Numbered from the stretch's first letter, positions 10,013-22,239 are shown. The stretch: DNA of 64,000 nt from Gordius sp. MW1 (GCA_964036665.1 OZ038530.1:6772501-6836500), one strand, 5' to 3'. Notes: generated by a model from the letters alone, not told the origin. A program made the numbers and translations.

Positions 10013-10131
10013 GGTTACGACCATATCACGTTGAAAACACCGGTTCCCTTCCGAACACCGAAGTTAAGCAACGTTGAGCCCGGTTAGTACTTGGATGGGT
10101 GACCGCTTGGGAATCCCGGGTGTTGTAACCT
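10013..10131 (+). rRNA. 5S rRNA gene, copy 19 (consensus)
   Basis: Consensus gene body. Spacer has the 10-bp deletion, AACGCAATAA and AATAATAAAG, a combination also seen after copies 51 and 64; 553 bp. Confidence 0.96.
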
Positions 10132-10565
10132 TTTTAAATACTTTTTTGAATCCAGTTACGATCAGGGGCGATCCTTAGCACATAGGGGACGCCGTAGGAA
10201 TATATTTGAGAATTAATTTTTAATTTTAAAGCGCCATTTACGGAGATTTAGGGATTTTATAGTATTTTGCGTCGGACAGAATGCTAGGCTAGGTGTCCGC
10301 CCTCAACGGAATTCACGTATTGGCGTCTGAGTAAATCGAGAACGCAATAATAAAACTGCGTCGAGCTGTATAATTACTACCTAACGATCAAAAAGTTACA
10401 TATTCAATCAAAAAGTTACATATTCCTCGCATTGCGTCATTGATTAGGACAAAATACACACATTTCGATGCCCTCCCCTCGATTTTAAATGATAATACAT
10501 GGGTGGGAAATAATAAAGTAGGAATCTTGCCTGATTTATAAGCACAATTTTCGCTTTTAACCAAC

Positions 10566-10684
10566 GGTTACGACCATATCACGTTGAAAACACCGGTTCC
10601 CTTCCGAACACCGAAGTTTAGCAACGTTGAGCCCGGTTAGTACTTGGATGGGTGACCGCTTGGGAATCCCGGGTGTTGTACCCT
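10566..10684 (+). rRNA. 5S rRNA gene variant, copy 20 (A54T, A116C)
   Basis: A54T in box A (TTTAGC) and A116C (GTACCC), which breaks the U3-A116 pair of helix I. Spacer joins GGCG with CTCCCTAACAATC and a single 20-bp repeat; 543 bp. Possibly impaired. Confidence 0.9.
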
Positions 10685-11108
10685 TTTTAAATACTTTTTT
10701 GAATCCAGTTACGATCAGGGGCGATCCTTAGCACATAGGGGACGCCGTAGGAATATATTTGAGAATTAATTTTTAATTTTAAAGCGCCATTTACGGCGAT
10801 TTAGGGATTTTATAGTATTTTGCGTCGGACAGAATGCTAGGCTAGGTGTCCGCCCTCAACGGAATTCACGTATTGGCGTCTGAAAGGGAGTGAGTAAATC
10901 GAGAACGCGATAATAAAACTGCGTCGAGCTGTATAATTACTCCCTAACAATCAAAAAGTTACATATTCCTCGCATTGCGTCATTGATTAGGACAAAATAC
11001 ACACATTTCGATGCCCTCCCCTCGATTTTAAATGATAATACATGGGTGGGAAATAAAAAAGTAGGAATCTTGCCTGATTTATAAGCACAATTTTCGCTTT
11101 TAACCAAC

Positions 11109-11227
11109 GGTTACGACCATATCACGTTGAAAACACCGGTTCCCTTCCGAACACCGAAGTTAAGCAACGTTGAGCCCGGTTAGTACTTGGATGGGTGACC
11201 GCTTGGGAATCCCGGGTGTTGTAACCT
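11109..11227 (+). rRNA. 5S rRNA gene, copy 21 (consensus)
   Basis: Consensus gene body. Spacer has CTAGT, a private ACTTCGTCG at about 11462, and a 2-bp deletion (CAATCAAAGTTAC); 561 bp. Confidence 0.96.
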
Positions 11228-11669
11228 TTTTAAATACTTTTTTGAATCCAGTTACGATCAGGGGCGATCCTTAGCACATAGGGGACGCCGTAGGAATATA
11301 TTTGAGAATTAATTTTTAATTTTAAAGCGCCATTTACGGAGATTTAGGGATTTTATAGTATTTTGCGTCGGACAGAATGCTAGTCTAGGTGTCCGCCCTC
11401 AACGGAATTCACGTATTGGCGTCTGAAAGGGAGTGAGTAAATCGAGAACGCGATAATAAAACTTCGTCGAGCTGTATAATTACTACCTAACAATCAAAGT
11501 TACATATTCAATCAAAAAGTTACATATTCCTCGCATTGCGTCATTGATTAGGACAAAATACACACATTTCGATGCCCTCCCCTCGATTTTAAATGATAAT
11601 ACATGGGTGGGAAATAAAAAAGTAGGAATCTTGCCTGATTTATAAGCACAATTTTCGCTTTTAACCAAC

Positions 11670-11788
11670 GGTTACGACCATATCACGTTGAAAACACCGG
11701 TTCCCTTCCGAACACCGAAGTTAAGCAACGTAGAGCCCGGTTAGTACTTGGATGGGTGACCGCTTGGGAATCCCGGGTGTTGTAACCT
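11670..11788 (+). rRNA. 5S rRNA gene, copy 22 (T63A)
   Basis: T63A (ACGTAGAGCC) at the 3' end of box A, shared with copies 54 and 67. Spacer lacks one T (CGATTTAAAT); 562 bp. Confidence 0.94.
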
Positions 11789-12231
11789 TTTTAAATACTT
11801 TTTTGAATCCAGTTACGATCAGGGGCGATCCTTAGCACATAGGGGACGCCGTAGGAATATATTTGAGAATTAATTTTTAATTTTAAAGCGCCATTTACGG
11901 AGATTTAGGGATTTTATAGTATTTTGCGTCGGACAGAATGCTAGGCTAGGTGTCCGCCCTCAACGGAATTCACGTATTGGCGTCTGAAAGGGAGTGAGTA
12001 AATCGAGAACGCGATAATAAAACTGCGTCGAGCTGTATAATTACTACCTAACGATCAAAAAGTTACATATTCAATCAAAAAGTTACATATTCCTCGCATT
12101 GCGTCATTGATTAGGACAAAATACACACATTTCGATGCCCTCCCCTCGATTTAAATGATAATACATGGGTGGGAAATAAAAAAGTAGGAATCTTGCCTGA
12201 TTTATAAGCACAATTTTCGCTTTTAACCAAC

Positions 12232-12350
12232 GGTTACGACCATATCACGTTGAAAACACCGGTTCCCTTCCGAACACCGAAGTTAAGCAACGTTGAGCCC
12301 GGTTAGTACTTGGATGGGTGACCGCTTGGGAATCCCGGGTGTTGTAACCT
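12232..12350 (+). rRNA. 5S rRNA gene, copy 23 (consensus)
   Basis: Consensus gene body. Spacer has TAATATTAAAG, CTAGTGTAGG and CCCTCGGAATTC, and ends TTTTAAATAAC ahead of a divergent gene; 560 bp. Confidence 0.96.
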
Positions 12351-12791
12351 TTTTAAATACTTTTTTGAATCCAGTTACGATCAGGGGCGATCCTTAGCAC
12401 ATAGGGGACGCCGTAGGAATATATTTGAGAATTAATTTTTAATATTAAAGCGCCATTTACGGAGATTTAGGGATTTTATAGTATTTTGCGTCGGACAGAA
12501 TGCTAGTGTAGGTGTCCGCCCTCGGAATTCACGTATTGGCGTCTGAAAGGGAGTGAGTAAATCGAGAACGCGATAATAAAACTGCGTCGAGCTGTATAAT
12601 TACTACCTAACAATCAAAAAGTTACATATTCAATCAAAAAGTTACATATTCCTCGCATTGCGTCATTGATTAGGACAAAATACACACATTTCGATGCCCT
12701 CCCCTCGATTTTAAATGATAATACATGGGTGGGAAATAAAAAAGTAGGAATCTTGCCTGATTTATAAGCACAATTTTCGCTTTTAAATAAC

Positions 12792-12910
12792 GGTTACTAC
12801 CATATCACGTTAAAAACACCGGTTCCCTTCCGAACACCGAAGTTAAGCAACGTTGAGCCCGGTTAGTACTTGGATGGGTGACTGCTTGGGAATCCCGGGT
12901 GTTGTAACCT
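12792..12910 (+). rRNA. 5S rRNA gene, copy 24 (divergent: G7T, G21A, C92T)
   Basis: Relative of copy 11 without its A50T. G7T disturbs helix I and C92T alters box C. The spacer has the 39-bp deletion and GCGTTTTTG but keeps ATTCCTCGC; 523 bp. Confidence 0.89.
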
Positions 12911-13314
12911 TTTTAAATACTTTTTTGAATCCAGTTACGATCAGGGGCGATTCTTAGTACATAGGGGACGCCGTAGGAATATATTTGAGAATTAATTTTT
13001 AATTTTAAAGCGCCATTTACGGAGATTTAGGGATTTTATAGTATTTTGCGTCGGACAGAATGCTAGTCTAGGTGTCCGCCCTCAACGGAATTCACGTATT
13101 GGCGTCTGAAAGGGAGTGAGTAAATCGAGAAGCGATAATAAAACTGCGTCGAGCTGTATAATTACTACCTAACGATCAAAAAGTTACATATTCAATCAAA
13201 AAGTTAAATATTCCTCGCATTGCGTTTTTGATTAGGACAAAAAATACATGGGTGGGAAATAAAAAAGTAGGAATCTTGCCTGATTTATAAGCACAATTTT
13301 CGCTTTTAACCAAC

Positions 13315-13433
13315 GGTTACGACCATATCACGTTGAAAACACCGGTTCCCTTCCGAACACCGAAGTTAAGCAACGTTGAGCCCGGTTAGTACTTGGATGG
13401 GTGACCGCTTGGGAATCCCGGGTGTTGTAACCT
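13315..13433 (+). rRNA. 5S rRNA gene, copy 25 (consensus)
   Basis: Consensus gene body. Spacer has the 10-bp deletion and ends in TTTTGACCAAC; 553 bp. Confidence 0.96.
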
Positions 13434-13867
13434 TTTTAAATACTTTTTTGAATCCAGTTACGATCAGGGGCGATCCTTAGCACATAGGGGACGCCGTAGG
13501 AATATATTTGAGAATTAATTTTTAATTTTAAAGCGCCATTTACGGAGATTTAGGGATTTTATAGTATTTTGCGTCGGACAGAATGCTAGGCTAGGTGTCC
13601 GCCCTCAACGGAATTCACGTATTGGCGTCTGAGTAAATCGAGAACGCGATAATAAAACTGCGTCGAGCTGTATAATTACTACCTAACGATCAAAAAGTTA
13701 CATATTCAATCAAAAAGTTACATATTCCTCGCATTGCGTCATTGATTAGGACAAAATACACACATTTCGATGCCCTCCCCTCGATTTTAAATGATAATAC
13801 ATGGGTGGGAAATAAAAAAGTAGGAATCTTGCCTGATTTATAAGCACAATTTTCGCTTTTGACCAAC

Positions 13868-13986
13868 GGTTACGACCATATCACGTTGAAAACACCGGTT
13901 CCCTTCCGAACACCGAAGTTAAGCAACGTTGAGCCCGGTTAGTACTTGGATGGGTGACCGCTTGGGAATCCCGGGTGTTGTAACCT
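13868..13986 (+). rRNA. 5S rRNA gene, copy 26 (consensus)
   Basis: Consensus gene body preceded by TTTTGACCAAC rather than TTTTAACCAAC. Spacer follows the commonest type; 563 bp. Confidence 0.96.
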
Positions 13987-14430
13987 TTTTAAATACTTTT
14001 TTGAATCCAGTTACGATCAGGGGCGATCCTTAGCACATAGGGGACGCCGTAGGAATATATTTGAGAATTAATTTTTAATTTTAAAGCGCCATTTACGGAG
14101 ATTTAGGGATTTTATAGTATTTTGCGTCGGACAGAATGCTAGGCTAGGTGTCCGCCCTCAACGGAATTCACGTATTGGCGTCTGAAAGGGAGTGAGTAAA
14201 TCGAGAACGCGATAATAAAACTGCGTCGAGCTGTATAATTACTACCTAACGATCAAAAAGTTACATATTCAATCAAAAAGTTACATATTCCTCGCATTGC
14301 GTCATTGATTAGGACAAAATACACACATTTCGATGCCCTCCCCTCGATTTTAAATGATAATACATGGGTGGGAAATAAAAAAGTAGGAATCTTGCCTGAT
14401 TTATAAGCACAATTTTCGCTTTTAACCAAC

Positions 14431-14549
14431 GGTTACGACCATATCACGTTGAAAACACCGGTTCCCTTCCGAACACAGAAGTTAAGCAACGTTGAGCCCG
14501 GTTAGTACTTGGATGGGTGACCGCTTGGGAATCCCGGGTGTTGTAACCT
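14431..14549 (+). rRNA. 5S rRNA gene, copy 27 (C47A)
   Basis: C47A (GAACACAGAAG), shared only with copy 72. Spacer has GGCG and ends with the altered TATA region GTGTTATAAGCCC; 563 bp. Confidence 0.94.
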
Positions 14550-14993
14550 TTTTAAATACTTTTTTGAATCCAGTTACGATCAGGGGCGATCCTTAGCACA
14601 TAGGGGACGCCGTAGGAATATATTTGAGAATTAATTTTTAATTTTAAAGCGCCATTTACGGCGATTTAGGGATTTTATAGTATTTTGCGTCGGACAGAAT
14701 GCTAGGCTAGGTGTCCGCCCTCAACGGAATTCACGTATTGGCGTCTGAAAGGGAGTGAGTAAATCGAGAACGCGATAATAAAACTGCGTCGAGCTGTATA
14801 ATTACTACCTAACGATCAAAAAGTTACATATTCAATCAAAAAGTTACATATTCCTCGCATTGCGTCATTGATTAGGACAAAATACACACATTTCGATGCC
14901 CTCCCCTCGATTTTAAATGATAATACATGGGTGGGAAATAAAAAAGTAGGAATCTTGCCTGTGTTATAAGCCCAATTTTCGCTTTTAACCAAC

Positions 14994-15112
14994 GGTTACG
15001 ACCATATCACGTTGAAAACACCGGTTCCCTTCCGAACACCGAAGTTATGCAACGTTGAGCCCGGTTAGTACTTGGATGGGTGACCGCTTGGGAATCCCGG
15101 GGGTTGTAACCT
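14994..15112 (+). rRNA. 5S rRNA gene, copy 28 (A55T, T109G)
   Basis: A55T/T109G class, here also downstream of a changed TATA-like element (GTGTTATAAG for GATTTATAAG). Spacer has ACAG and a single 20-bp repeat; 543 bp. Confidence 0.92.
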
Positions 15113-15536
15113 TTTTAAATACTTTTTTGAATCCAGTTACGATCAGGGGCGATCCTTAGCACATAGGGGACGCCGTAGGAATATATTTGAGAATTAATTT
15201 TTAATTTTAAAGCGCCATTTACGGAGATTTAGGGATTTTACAGTATTTTGCGTCGGACAGAATGCTAGGCTAGGTGTCCGCCCTCAACGGAATTCACGTA
15301 TTGGCGTCTGAAAGGGAGTGAGTAAATCGAGAACGCGATAATAAAACTGCGTCGAGCTGTATAATTACTCCCTAACAATCAAAAAGTTACATATTCCTCG
15401 CATTGCGTCATTGATTAGGACAAAATACACACATTTCGATGCCCTCCCCTCGATTTTAAATGATAATACATGGGTGGGAAATAAAAAAGTAGGAATCTTG
15501 CCTGATTTATAAGCACAATTTTCGCTTTTAACCAAC

Positions 15537-15655
15537 GGTTACGACCATATCACGTTGAAAACACCGGTTCCCTTCCGAACACCGAAGTTAAGCAACGTTG
15601 AGCCCGGTTAGTACTTGGATGGGTGACCGCTTGGGAATCCCGGGTGTTGTAACCT
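15537..15655 (+). rRNA. 5S rRNA gene, copy 29 (consensus)
   Basis: Consensus gene body. Spacer has ATATTTAAGAATT, CTAGT and the 2-bp deletion CAATCAAAGTTAC; 561 bp. Confidence 0.96.
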
Positions 15656-16097
15656 TTTTAAATACTTTTTTGAATCCAGTTACGATCAGGGGCGATCCTT
15701 AGCACATAGGGGACGCCGTAGGAATATATTTAAGAATTAATTTTTAATTTTAAAGCGCCATTTACGGAGATTTAGGGATTTTATAGTATTTTGCGTCGGA
15801 CAGAATGCTAGTCTAGGTGTCCGCCCTCAACGGAATTCACGTATTGGCGTCTGAAAGGGAGTGAGTAAATCGAGAACGCGATAATAAAACTGCGTCGAGC
15901 TGTATAATTACTACCTAACAATCAAAGTTACATATTCAATCAAAAAGTTACATATTCCTCGCATTGCGTCATTGATTAGGACAAAATACACACATTTCGA
16001 TGCCCTCCCCTCGATTTTAAATGATAATACATGGGTGGGAAATAAAAAAGTAGGAATCTTGCCTGATTTATAAGCACAATTTTCGCTTTTAACCAAC

Positions 16098-16213
16098 GGT
16101 TGCGACATCACGTTGAAAACACCGGTTCCCTTCCGAACACCGAAGTTAAGCAACGTTGAGCCCGGTTAATACTTGGATGGGTGACCGCTTGGGAATCCCG
16201 GGTGTTGTAAGCT
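16098..16213 (+). rRNA. 5S rRNA gene variant, copy 30 (A5G, 3-nt deletion, G75A, C117G)
   Basis: Pseudogene-like class with an added A5G (GGTTGCGACATC), which turns a helix I A-U pair into G-U. The G2/G117 clash remains. Spacer has AACACGATAA and AATAATAAAG; 560 bp. Confidence 0.88.
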
Positions 16214-16657
16214 TTTTAAATACTTTTTTGAATCCAGTTACGATCAGGGGCGATCCTTAGCACATAGGGGACGCCGTAGGAATATATTTGAGAATTAATT
16301 TTTAATTTTAAAGCGCCATTTACGGAGATTTAGGGATTTTATAGTATTTTGCGTCGGACAGAATGCTAGGCTAGGTGTCCGCCCTCAACGGAATTCACGT
16401 ATTGGCGTCTGAAAGGGAGTGAGTAAATCGAGAACACGATAATAAAACTGCGTCGAGCTGTATAATTACTACCTAACGATCAAAAAGTTACATATTCAAT
16501 CAAAAAGTTACATATTCCTCGCATTGCGTCATTGATTAGGACAAAATACACACATTTCGATGCCCTCCCCTCGATTTTAAATGATAATACATGGGTGGGA
16601 AATAATAAAGTAGGAATCTTGCCTGATTTATAAGCACAATTTTCGCTTTTAACCAAC

Positions 16658-16776
16658 GGTTACGACCATATCACGTTGCAAACACCGGTTCCCTTCCGAA
16701 CACCGAAGTTAAGCAACGTTGAGCCCGGTTAGTACTTGGATGGGTGACCGCTTGGGAATCCCGGGTGTTGTAACCT
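16658..16776 (+). rRNA. 5S rRNA gene, copy 31 (A22C)
   Basis: A22C (GTTGCAAACACC). Spacer has TTTCTT, GCGCCTTTTACGG and GTTATT; 563 bp. Shares this gene-spacer pairing with copies 37 and 76. Confidence 0.93.
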
Positions 16777-17220
16777 TTTTAAATACTTTCTTGAATCCAG
16801 TTACGATCAGGGGCGATCCTTAGCACATAGGGGACGCCGTAGGAATATATTTGAGAATTAATTTTTAATTTTAAAGCGCCTTTTACGGAGATTTAGGGAT
16901 TTTATAGTATTTTGCGTCGGACAGAATGCTAGGCTAGGTGTCCGCCCTCAACGGAATTCACGTATTGGCGTCTGAAAGGGAGTGAGTAAATCGAGAACGC
17001 GATAATAAAACTGCGTCGAGCTGTATAATTACTACCTAACGATCAAAAAGTTACATATTCAATCAAAAAGTTACATATTCCTCGCATTGCGTTATTGATT
17101 AGGACAAAATACACACATTTCGATGCCCTCCCCTCGATTTTAAATGATAATACATGGGTGGGAAATAAAAAAGTAGGAATCTTGCCTGATTTATAAGCAC
17201 AATTTTCGCTTTTAACCAAC

Positions 17221-17339
17221 GGTTACGACCATATCACGTTGAAAACACCGGTTCCCTTCCGAACACCGAAGTTAAGCAACGTTGAGCCCGGTTAGTACTT
17301 GGATGGGTGACCGCTTGGGAATCCCGGGGGTTGTAACCT
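17221..17339 (+). rRNA. 5S rRNA gene, copy 32 (T109G only; mosaic)
   Basis: Normal box A and GCAC leader but T109G, followed by the ACAG, single-20-bp-repeat spacer of the A55T/T109G class (543 bp). It reads as a crossover between a consensus 5' part and a class-specific 3' part, with the exchange between gene positions 55 and 109. Confidence 0.92.
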
Positions 17340-17763
17340 TTTTAAATACTTTTTTGAATCCAGTTACGATCAGGGGCGATCCTTAGCACATAGGGGACGC
17401 CGTAGGAATATATTTGAGAATTAATTTTTAATTTTAAAGCGCCATTTACGGAGATTTAGGGATTTTACAGTATTTTGCGTCGGACAGAATGCTAGGCTAG
17501 GTGTCCGCCCTCAACGGAATTCACGTATTGGCGTCTGAAAGGGAGTGAGTAAATCGAGAACGCGATAATAAAACTGCGTCGAGCTGTATAATTACTCCCT
17601 AACAATCAAAAAGTTACATATTCCTCGCATTGCGTCATTGATTAGGACAAAATACACACATTTCGATGCCCTCCCCTCGATTTTAAATGATAATACATGG
17701 GTGGGAAATAAAAAAGTAGGAATCTTGCCTGATTTATAAGCACAATTTTCGCTTTTAACCAAC

Positions 17764-17882
17764 GGTTACGACCATATCACGTTGAAAACACCGGTTCCCT
17801 TCCGAACACCGAAGTTAAGCAACGTTGAGCCCGGTTAGTACTTGGATGGGTGACCGCTTGGGAATCCCGGGTGTTGTAACCT
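17764..17882 (+). rRNA. 5S rRNA gene, copy 33 (consensus)
   Basis: Consensus gene body followed by the copy 27 spacer type (GGCG, then GTGTTATAAGCCC); 563 bp. Confidence 0.96.
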
Positions 17883-18326
17883 TTTTAAATACTTTTTTGA
17901 ATCCAGTTACGATCAGGGGCGATCCTTAGCACATAGGGGACGCCGTAGGAATATATTTGAGAATTAATTTTTAATTTTAAAGCGCCATTTACGGCGATTT
18001 AGGGATTTTATAGTATTTTGCGTCGGACAGAATGCTAGGCTAGGTGTCCGCCCTCAACGGAATTCACGTATTGGCGTCTGAAAGGGAGTGAGTAAATCGA
18101 GAACGCGATAATAAAACTGCGTCGAGCTGTATAATTACTACCTAACGATCAAAAAGTTACATATTCAATCAAAAAGTTACATATTCCTCGCATTGCGTCA
18201 TTGATTAGGACAAAATACACACATTTCGATGCCCTCCCCTCGATTTTAAATGATAATACATGGGTGGGAAATAAAAAAGTAGGAATCTTGCCTGTGTTAT
18301 AAGCCCAATTTTCGCTTTTAACCAAC

Positions 18327-18445
18327 GGTTACGACCATATCACGTTGAAAACACCGGTTCCCTTCCGAACACCGAAGTTATGCAACGTTGAGCCCGGTTA
18401 GTACTTGGATGGGTGACCGCTTGGGAATCCCGGGGGTTGTAACCT
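18327..18445 (+). rRNA. 5S rRNA gene, copy 34 (A55T, T109G)
   Basis: A55T/T109G class behind the altered TATA-like element; 3,333 bp downstream of its twin copy 28. Spacer has ACAG and a single 20-bp repeat; 543 bp. Confidence 0.92.
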
Positions 18446-18869
18446 TTTTAAATACTTTTTTGAATCCAGTTACGATCAGGGGCGATCCTTAGCACATAGG
18501 GGACGCCGTAGGAATATATTTGAGAATTAATTTTTAATTTTAAAGCGCCATTTACGGAGATTTAGGGATTTTACAGTATTTTGCGTCGGACAGAATGCTA
18601 GGCTAGGTGTCCGCCCTCAACGGAATTCACGTATTGGCGTCTGAAAGGGAGTGAGTAAATCGAGAACGCGATAATAAAACTGCGTCGAGCTGTATAATTA
18701 CTCCCTAACAATCAAAAAGTTACATATTCCTCGCATTGCGTCATTGATTAGGACAAAATACACACATTTCGATGCCCTCCCCTCGATTTTAAATGATAAT
18801 ACATGGGTGGGAAATAAAAAAGTAGGAATCTTGCCTGATTTATAAGCACAATTTTCGCTTTTAACCAAC

Positions 18870-18988
18870 GGTTACGACCATATCACGTTGAAAACACCGG
18901 TTCCCTTCCGAACACCGAAGTTAAGCAACGTTGAGCCCGGTTAGTACTTGGATGGGTGACCGCTTGGGAATCCCGGGTGTTGTAACCT
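18870..18988 (+). rRNA. 5S rRNA gene, copy 35 (consensus)
   Basis: Consensus gene body. Spacer has ATATTTAAGAATT, CTAGT and CAATCAAAGTTAC, as after copy 29; 561 bp. Confidence 0.96.
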
Positions 18989-19430
18989 TTTTAAATACTT
19001 TTTTGAATCCAGTTACGATCAGGGGCGATCCTTAGCACATAGGGGACGCCGTAGGAATATATTTAAGAATTAATTTTTAATTTTAAAGCGCCATTTACGG
19101 AGATTTAGGGATTTTATAGTATTTTGCGTCGGACAGAATGCTAGTCTAGGTGTCCGCCCTCAACGGAATTCACGTATTGGCGTCTGAAAGGGAGTGAGTA
19201 AATCGAGAACGCGATAATAAAACTGCGTCGAGCTGTATAATTACTACCTAACAATCAAAGTTACATATTCAATCAAAAAGTTACATATTCCTCGCATTGC
19301 GTCATTGATTAGGACAAAATACACACATTTCGATGCCCTCCCCTCGATTTTAAATGATAATACATGGGTGGGAAATAAAAAAGTAGGAATCTTGCCTGAT
19401 TTATAAGCACAATTTTCGCTTTTAACCAAC

Positions 19431-19546
19431 GGTTGCGACATCACGTTGAAAACACCGGTTCCCTTCCGAACACCGAAGTTAAGCAACGTTGAGCCCGGTT
19501 AATACTTGGATGGGTGACCGCTTGGGAATCCCGGGTGTTGTAAGCT
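19431..19546 (+). rRNA. 5S rRNA gene variant, copy 36 (A5G, 3-nt deletion, G75A, C117G)
   Basis: Pseudogene-like class, twin of copy 30. Spacer has AACACGATAA and AATAATAAAG; 560 bp. Confidence 0.88.
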
Positions 19547-19990
19547 TTTTAAATACTTTTTTGAATCCAGTTACGATCAGGGGCGATCCTTAGCACATAG
19601 GGGACGCCGTAGGAATATATTTGAGAATTAATTTTTAATTTTAAAGCGCCATTTACGGAGATTTAGGGATTTTATAGTATTTTGCGTCGGACAGAATGCT
19701 AGGCTAGGTGTCCGCCCTCAACGGAATTCACGTATTGGCGTCTGAAAGGGAGTGAGTAAATCGAGAACACGATAATAAAACTGCGTCGAGCTGTATAATT
19801 ACTACCTAACGATCAAAAAGTTACATATTCAATCAAAAAGTTACATATTCCTCGCATTGCGTCATTGATTAGGACAAAATACACACATTTCGATGCCCTC
19901 CCCTCGATTTTAAATGATAATACATGGGTGGGAAATAATAAAGTAGGAATCTTGCCTGATTTATAAGCACAATTTTCGCTTTTAACCAAC

Positions 19991-20109
19991 GGTTACGACC
20001 ATATCACGTTGCAAACACCGGTTCCCTTCCGAACACCGAAGTTAAGCAACGTTGAGCCCGGTTAGTACTTGGATGGGTGACCGCTTGGGAATCCCGGGTG
20101 TTGTAACCT
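19991..20109 (+). rRNA. 5S rRNA gene, copy 37 (A22C)
   Basis: A22C with TTTCTT, GCGCCTTTTACGG and GTTATT in the spacer; twin of copy 31; 563 bp. Confidence 0.93.
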
Positions 20110-20553
20110 TTTTAAATACTTTCTTGAATCCAGTTACGATCAGGGGCGATCCTTAGCACATAGGGGACGCCGTAGGAATATATTTGAGAATTAATTTTTA
20201 ATTTTAAAGCGCCTTTTACGGAGATTTAGGGATTTTATAGTATTTTGCGTCGGACAGAATGCTAGGCTAGGTGTCCGCCCTCAACGGAATTCACGTATTG
20301 GCGTCTGAAAGGGAGTGAGTAAATCGAGAACGCGATAATAAAACTGCGTCGAGCTGTATAATTACTACCTAACGATCAAAAAGTTACATATTCAATCAAA
20401 AAGTTACATATTCCTCGCATTGCGTTATTGATTAGGACAAAATACACACATTTCGATGCCCTCCCCTCGATTTTAAATGATAATACATGGGTGGGAAATA
20501 AAAAAGTAGGAATCTTGCCTGATTTATAAGCACAATTTTCGCTTTTAACCAAC

Positions 20554-20672
20554 GGTTACGACCATATCACGTTGAAAACACCGGTTCCCTTCCGAACACC
20601 GAAGTTAAGCAACGTTGAGCCCGGTTAGTACTTGGATGGGTGACCGCTTGGGAATCCCGGGTGTTGTAACCT
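20554..20672 (+). rRNA. 5S rRNA gene, copy 38 (consensus)
   Basis: Consensus gene body. Spacer has GGCG; 563 bp. Its 5' half matches copy 32, which diverges from it at position 109. Confidence 0.96.
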
Positions 20673-21116
20673 TTTTAAATACTTTTTTGAATCCAGTTAC
20701 GATCAGGGGCGATCCTTAGCACATAGGGGACGCCGTAGGAATATATTTGAGAATTAATTTTTAATTTTAAAGCGCCATTTACGGCGATTTAGGGATTTTA
20801 TAGTATTTTGCGTCGGACAGAATGCTAGGCTAGGTGTCCGCCCTCAACGGAATTCACGTATTGGCGTCTGAAAGGGAGTGAGTAAATCGAGAACGCGATA
20901 ATAAAACTGCGTCGAGCTGTATAATTACTACCTAACGATCAAAAAGTTACATATTCAATCAAAAAGTTACATATTCCTCGCATTGCGTCATTGATTAGGA
21001 CAAAATACACACATTTCGATGCCCTCCCCTCGATTTTAAATGATAATACATGGGTGGGAAATAAAAAAGTAGGAATCTTGCCTGATTTATAAGCACAATT
21101 TTCGCTTTTAACCAAC

Positions 21117-21232
21117 GGTTGCGACATCACGTTGAAAACACCGGTTCCCTTCCGAACACCGAAGTTAAGCAACGTTGAGCCCGGTTAATACTTGGATGGG
21201 TGACCGCTTGGGAATCCCGGGTGTTGTAAGCT
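21117..21232 (+). rRNA. 5S rRNA gene variant, copy 39 (A5G, 3-nt deletion, G75A, C117G)
   Basis: Pseudogene-like class. Spacer has AACACGATAA and AATAATAAAG; 560 bp. Confidence 0.88.
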
Positions 21233-21676
21233 TTTTAAATACTTTTTTGAATCCAGTTACGATCAGGGGCGATCCTTAGCACATAGGGGACGCCGTAGGA
21301 ATATATTTGAGAATTAATTTTTAATTTTAAAGCGCCATTTACGGAGATTTAGGGATTTTATAGTATTTTGCGTCGGACAGAATGCTAGGCTAGGTGTCCG
21401 CCCTCAACGGAATTCACGTATTGGCGTCTGAAAGGGAGTGAGTAAATCGAGAACACGATAATAAAACTGCGTCGAGCTGTATAATTACTACCTAACGATC
21501 AAAAAGTTACATATTCAATCAAAAAGTTACATATTCCTCGCATTGCGTCATTGATTAGGACAAAATACACACATTTCGATGCCCTCCCCTCGATTTTAAA
21601 TGATAATACATGGGTGGGAAATAATAAAGTAGGAATCTTGCCTGATTTATAAGCACAATTTTCGCTTTTAACCAAC

Positions 21677-21795
21677 GGTTACGACCATATCACGTTGAAA
21701 ACACCGGTTCCCTTCCGAACACCGAAGTTAAGCAACGTTGAGCCCGGTTAGTACTTGGATGGGTGGCCGCCTGGGAATCCCGGGTGTTGTAACCT
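21677..21795 (+). rRNA. 5S rRNA gene, copy 40 (A90G, T95C)
   Basis: Two box C changes, A90G and T95C (GGGTGGCCGCCTGG), shared with copy 82. Spacer has GGCG and AATAATAAAG; 563 bp. Confidence 0.92.
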
Positions 21796-22239
21796 TTTTA
21801 AATACTTTTTTGAATCCAGTTACGATCAGGGGCGATCCTTAGCACATAGGGGACGCCGTAGGAATATATTTGAGAATTAATTTTTAATTTTAAAGCGCCA
21901 TTTACGGCGATTTAGGGATTTTATAGTATTTTGCGTCGGACAGAATGCTAGGCTAGGTGTCCGCCCTCAACGGAATTCACGTATTGGCGTCTGAAAGGGA
22001 GTGAGTAAATCGAGAACGCGATAATAAAACTGCGTCGAGCTGTATAATTACTACCTAACGATCAAAAAGTTACATATTCAATCAAAAAGTTACATATTCC
22101 TCGCATTGCGTCATTGATTAGGACAAAATACACACATTTCGATGCCCTCCCCTCGATTTTAAATGATAATACATGGGTGGGAAATAATAAAGTAGGAATC
22201 TTGCCTGATTTATAAGCACAATTTTCGCTTTTAACCAAC

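Larger units (their letters stand above)
7364..17328 (+). repeat. Dispersed repeat of about 10 kb, left arm (offset 25,028)
   Basis: Runs from the T-run of copy 14 to position 108 of copy 32 and matches copies 59-77 at a constant 25,028-bp offset through all indel types. The only difference I noted is G/T in ACTTCGTCG after copy 21. Confidence 0.88.
14478..17328 (+). repeat. 2.85-kb repeat, left arm (offset 3,333)
   Basis: From after the C47A site of copy 27 to position 108 of copy 32; matches 17811-20661 through copies 28-31 against 34-37, including the 543, 561, 560 and 563-bp order. Confidence 0.85.
17811..20661 (+). repeat. 2.85-kb repeat, right arm (offset 3,333)
   Basis: Counterpart of 14478-17328. 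The same segment continues to 21703 as a match to 39506-43398 at an offset of 21,695 bp (copies 33-39 against 72-78). Confidence 0.85.
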
